Position numbers and translations under genes: made by a program
Assembly (NCBI RefSeq): GCF_027531905.1
Contig: NZ_JAPZSU010000045.1
Span: forward strand, 1-63,863
Direction of reading: 5' to 3'
Source of the DNA: Flavobacterium sp.
GTDB lineage: Bacteria; Bacteroidota; Bacteroidia; Flavobacteriales; Flavobacteriaceae
DNA: 63,863 nucleotides
Notes under the pieces: model-generated
Database searches by the model: none
What the model was told of the DNA's origin: nothing
The model's input: the letters and a program-made list of their open reading frames with translations, nothing else
Shown here: positions 63,793-63,863 of the stretch, in pieces
Numbering within the stretch: the first letter of the stretch is position 1
Layout of the letters: every line of letters begins with the position of its first letter

Positions 63793-63863
63793 GGTTGTAT
63801 TTTAAAATATTATTTATAAAACTTATGTTTTTTCTACACATTTTTTTAAAAGACAACAAATTT

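Noticed and set aside
1..63863. tRNA or rRNA genes
   Set aside because: No stretch with cloverleaf arms and a GTTCGA-type loop, or rRNA-like sequence, was found by reading; a tRNAscan run would settle it.

Overview
The window looks like a chromosomal piece of a gliding Flavobacterium or a close relative (Bacteroidota, Flavobacteriaceae). It is AT-rich, and starts lack Shine-Dalgarno sites. Promoters fit the Bacteroidota pattern TTG-N17-23-TAnnTTTG, for example TTG-N19-TAAATTTG before 19832 and TTG-N17-TACCTTTG before atpB. It carries type IX secretion (T9SS) and gliding genes: an sprC-sprD-sprB-like locus and sprE. No tRNA, rRNA, CRISPR array, intact insertion sequence or prophage was seen.

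Region 1 (1-19.9 kb, minus strand): a gliding/adhesion locus. A 496-aa T9SS type B sorted protein (sprC-like) is followed by a 965-aa fusion of a PorP/SprF-type barrel, a TolA-like coiled coil and a SPOR-like end (sprD-like). Next comes a giant SprB-like adhesin, open for at least 4,413 codons and cut by the window's left edge. Upstream lie an exported beta-helix protein and a small exported protein.

Region 2 (20.1-23.5 kb, plus strand): housekeeping genes holB, a DoxX-like gene, an acyl-CoA thioesterase and recA. Region 3 (23.6-32.5 kb, minus strand): envelope genes, namely plsC, two tandem EnvC-like proteins with degenerate LytM domains, a DUF4292 lipoprotein, a TPR protein, a sugar nucleotidyltransferase, dut and a Wzx-like flippase.

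Region 4 (32.8-42.6 kb): a GNAT gene and a small exported protein, then sprE, bactofilin, AtpZ, a small membrane protein and atpB-E-F-H-A-G on the minus strand. atpD and atpC (beta and epsilon) are absent and must lie elsewhere. Region 5 (42.7-48.3 kb, minus strand): an ABC ATPase and permease, then a PadR regulator followed by four tandem paralogous membrane proteins with a HAAS-like N-terminal helical domain. This is the best candidate for an under-described signalling system.

Region 6 (48.3-56.3 kb): a PaaE-like flavin/2Fe-2S reductase, a small conserved gene, a gene broken by an in-frame TAG, a family 9 glycosyltransferase, DUF4254, upp, DUF6427/DUF6341 genes and purD. Region 7 (56.3-63.9 kb): a PIN toxin-antitoxin pair directly before exopolysaccharide genes (CapK-like ligase, wecB, glycosyltransferase, polyprenyl glycosylphosphotransferase, UDP-glucuronate decarboxylase), with an ORF6N gene inserted.

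Spacers throughout hold several families of short inverted or degenerately tandem repeats, often inside operons. They are listed as features and discussed in the findings.
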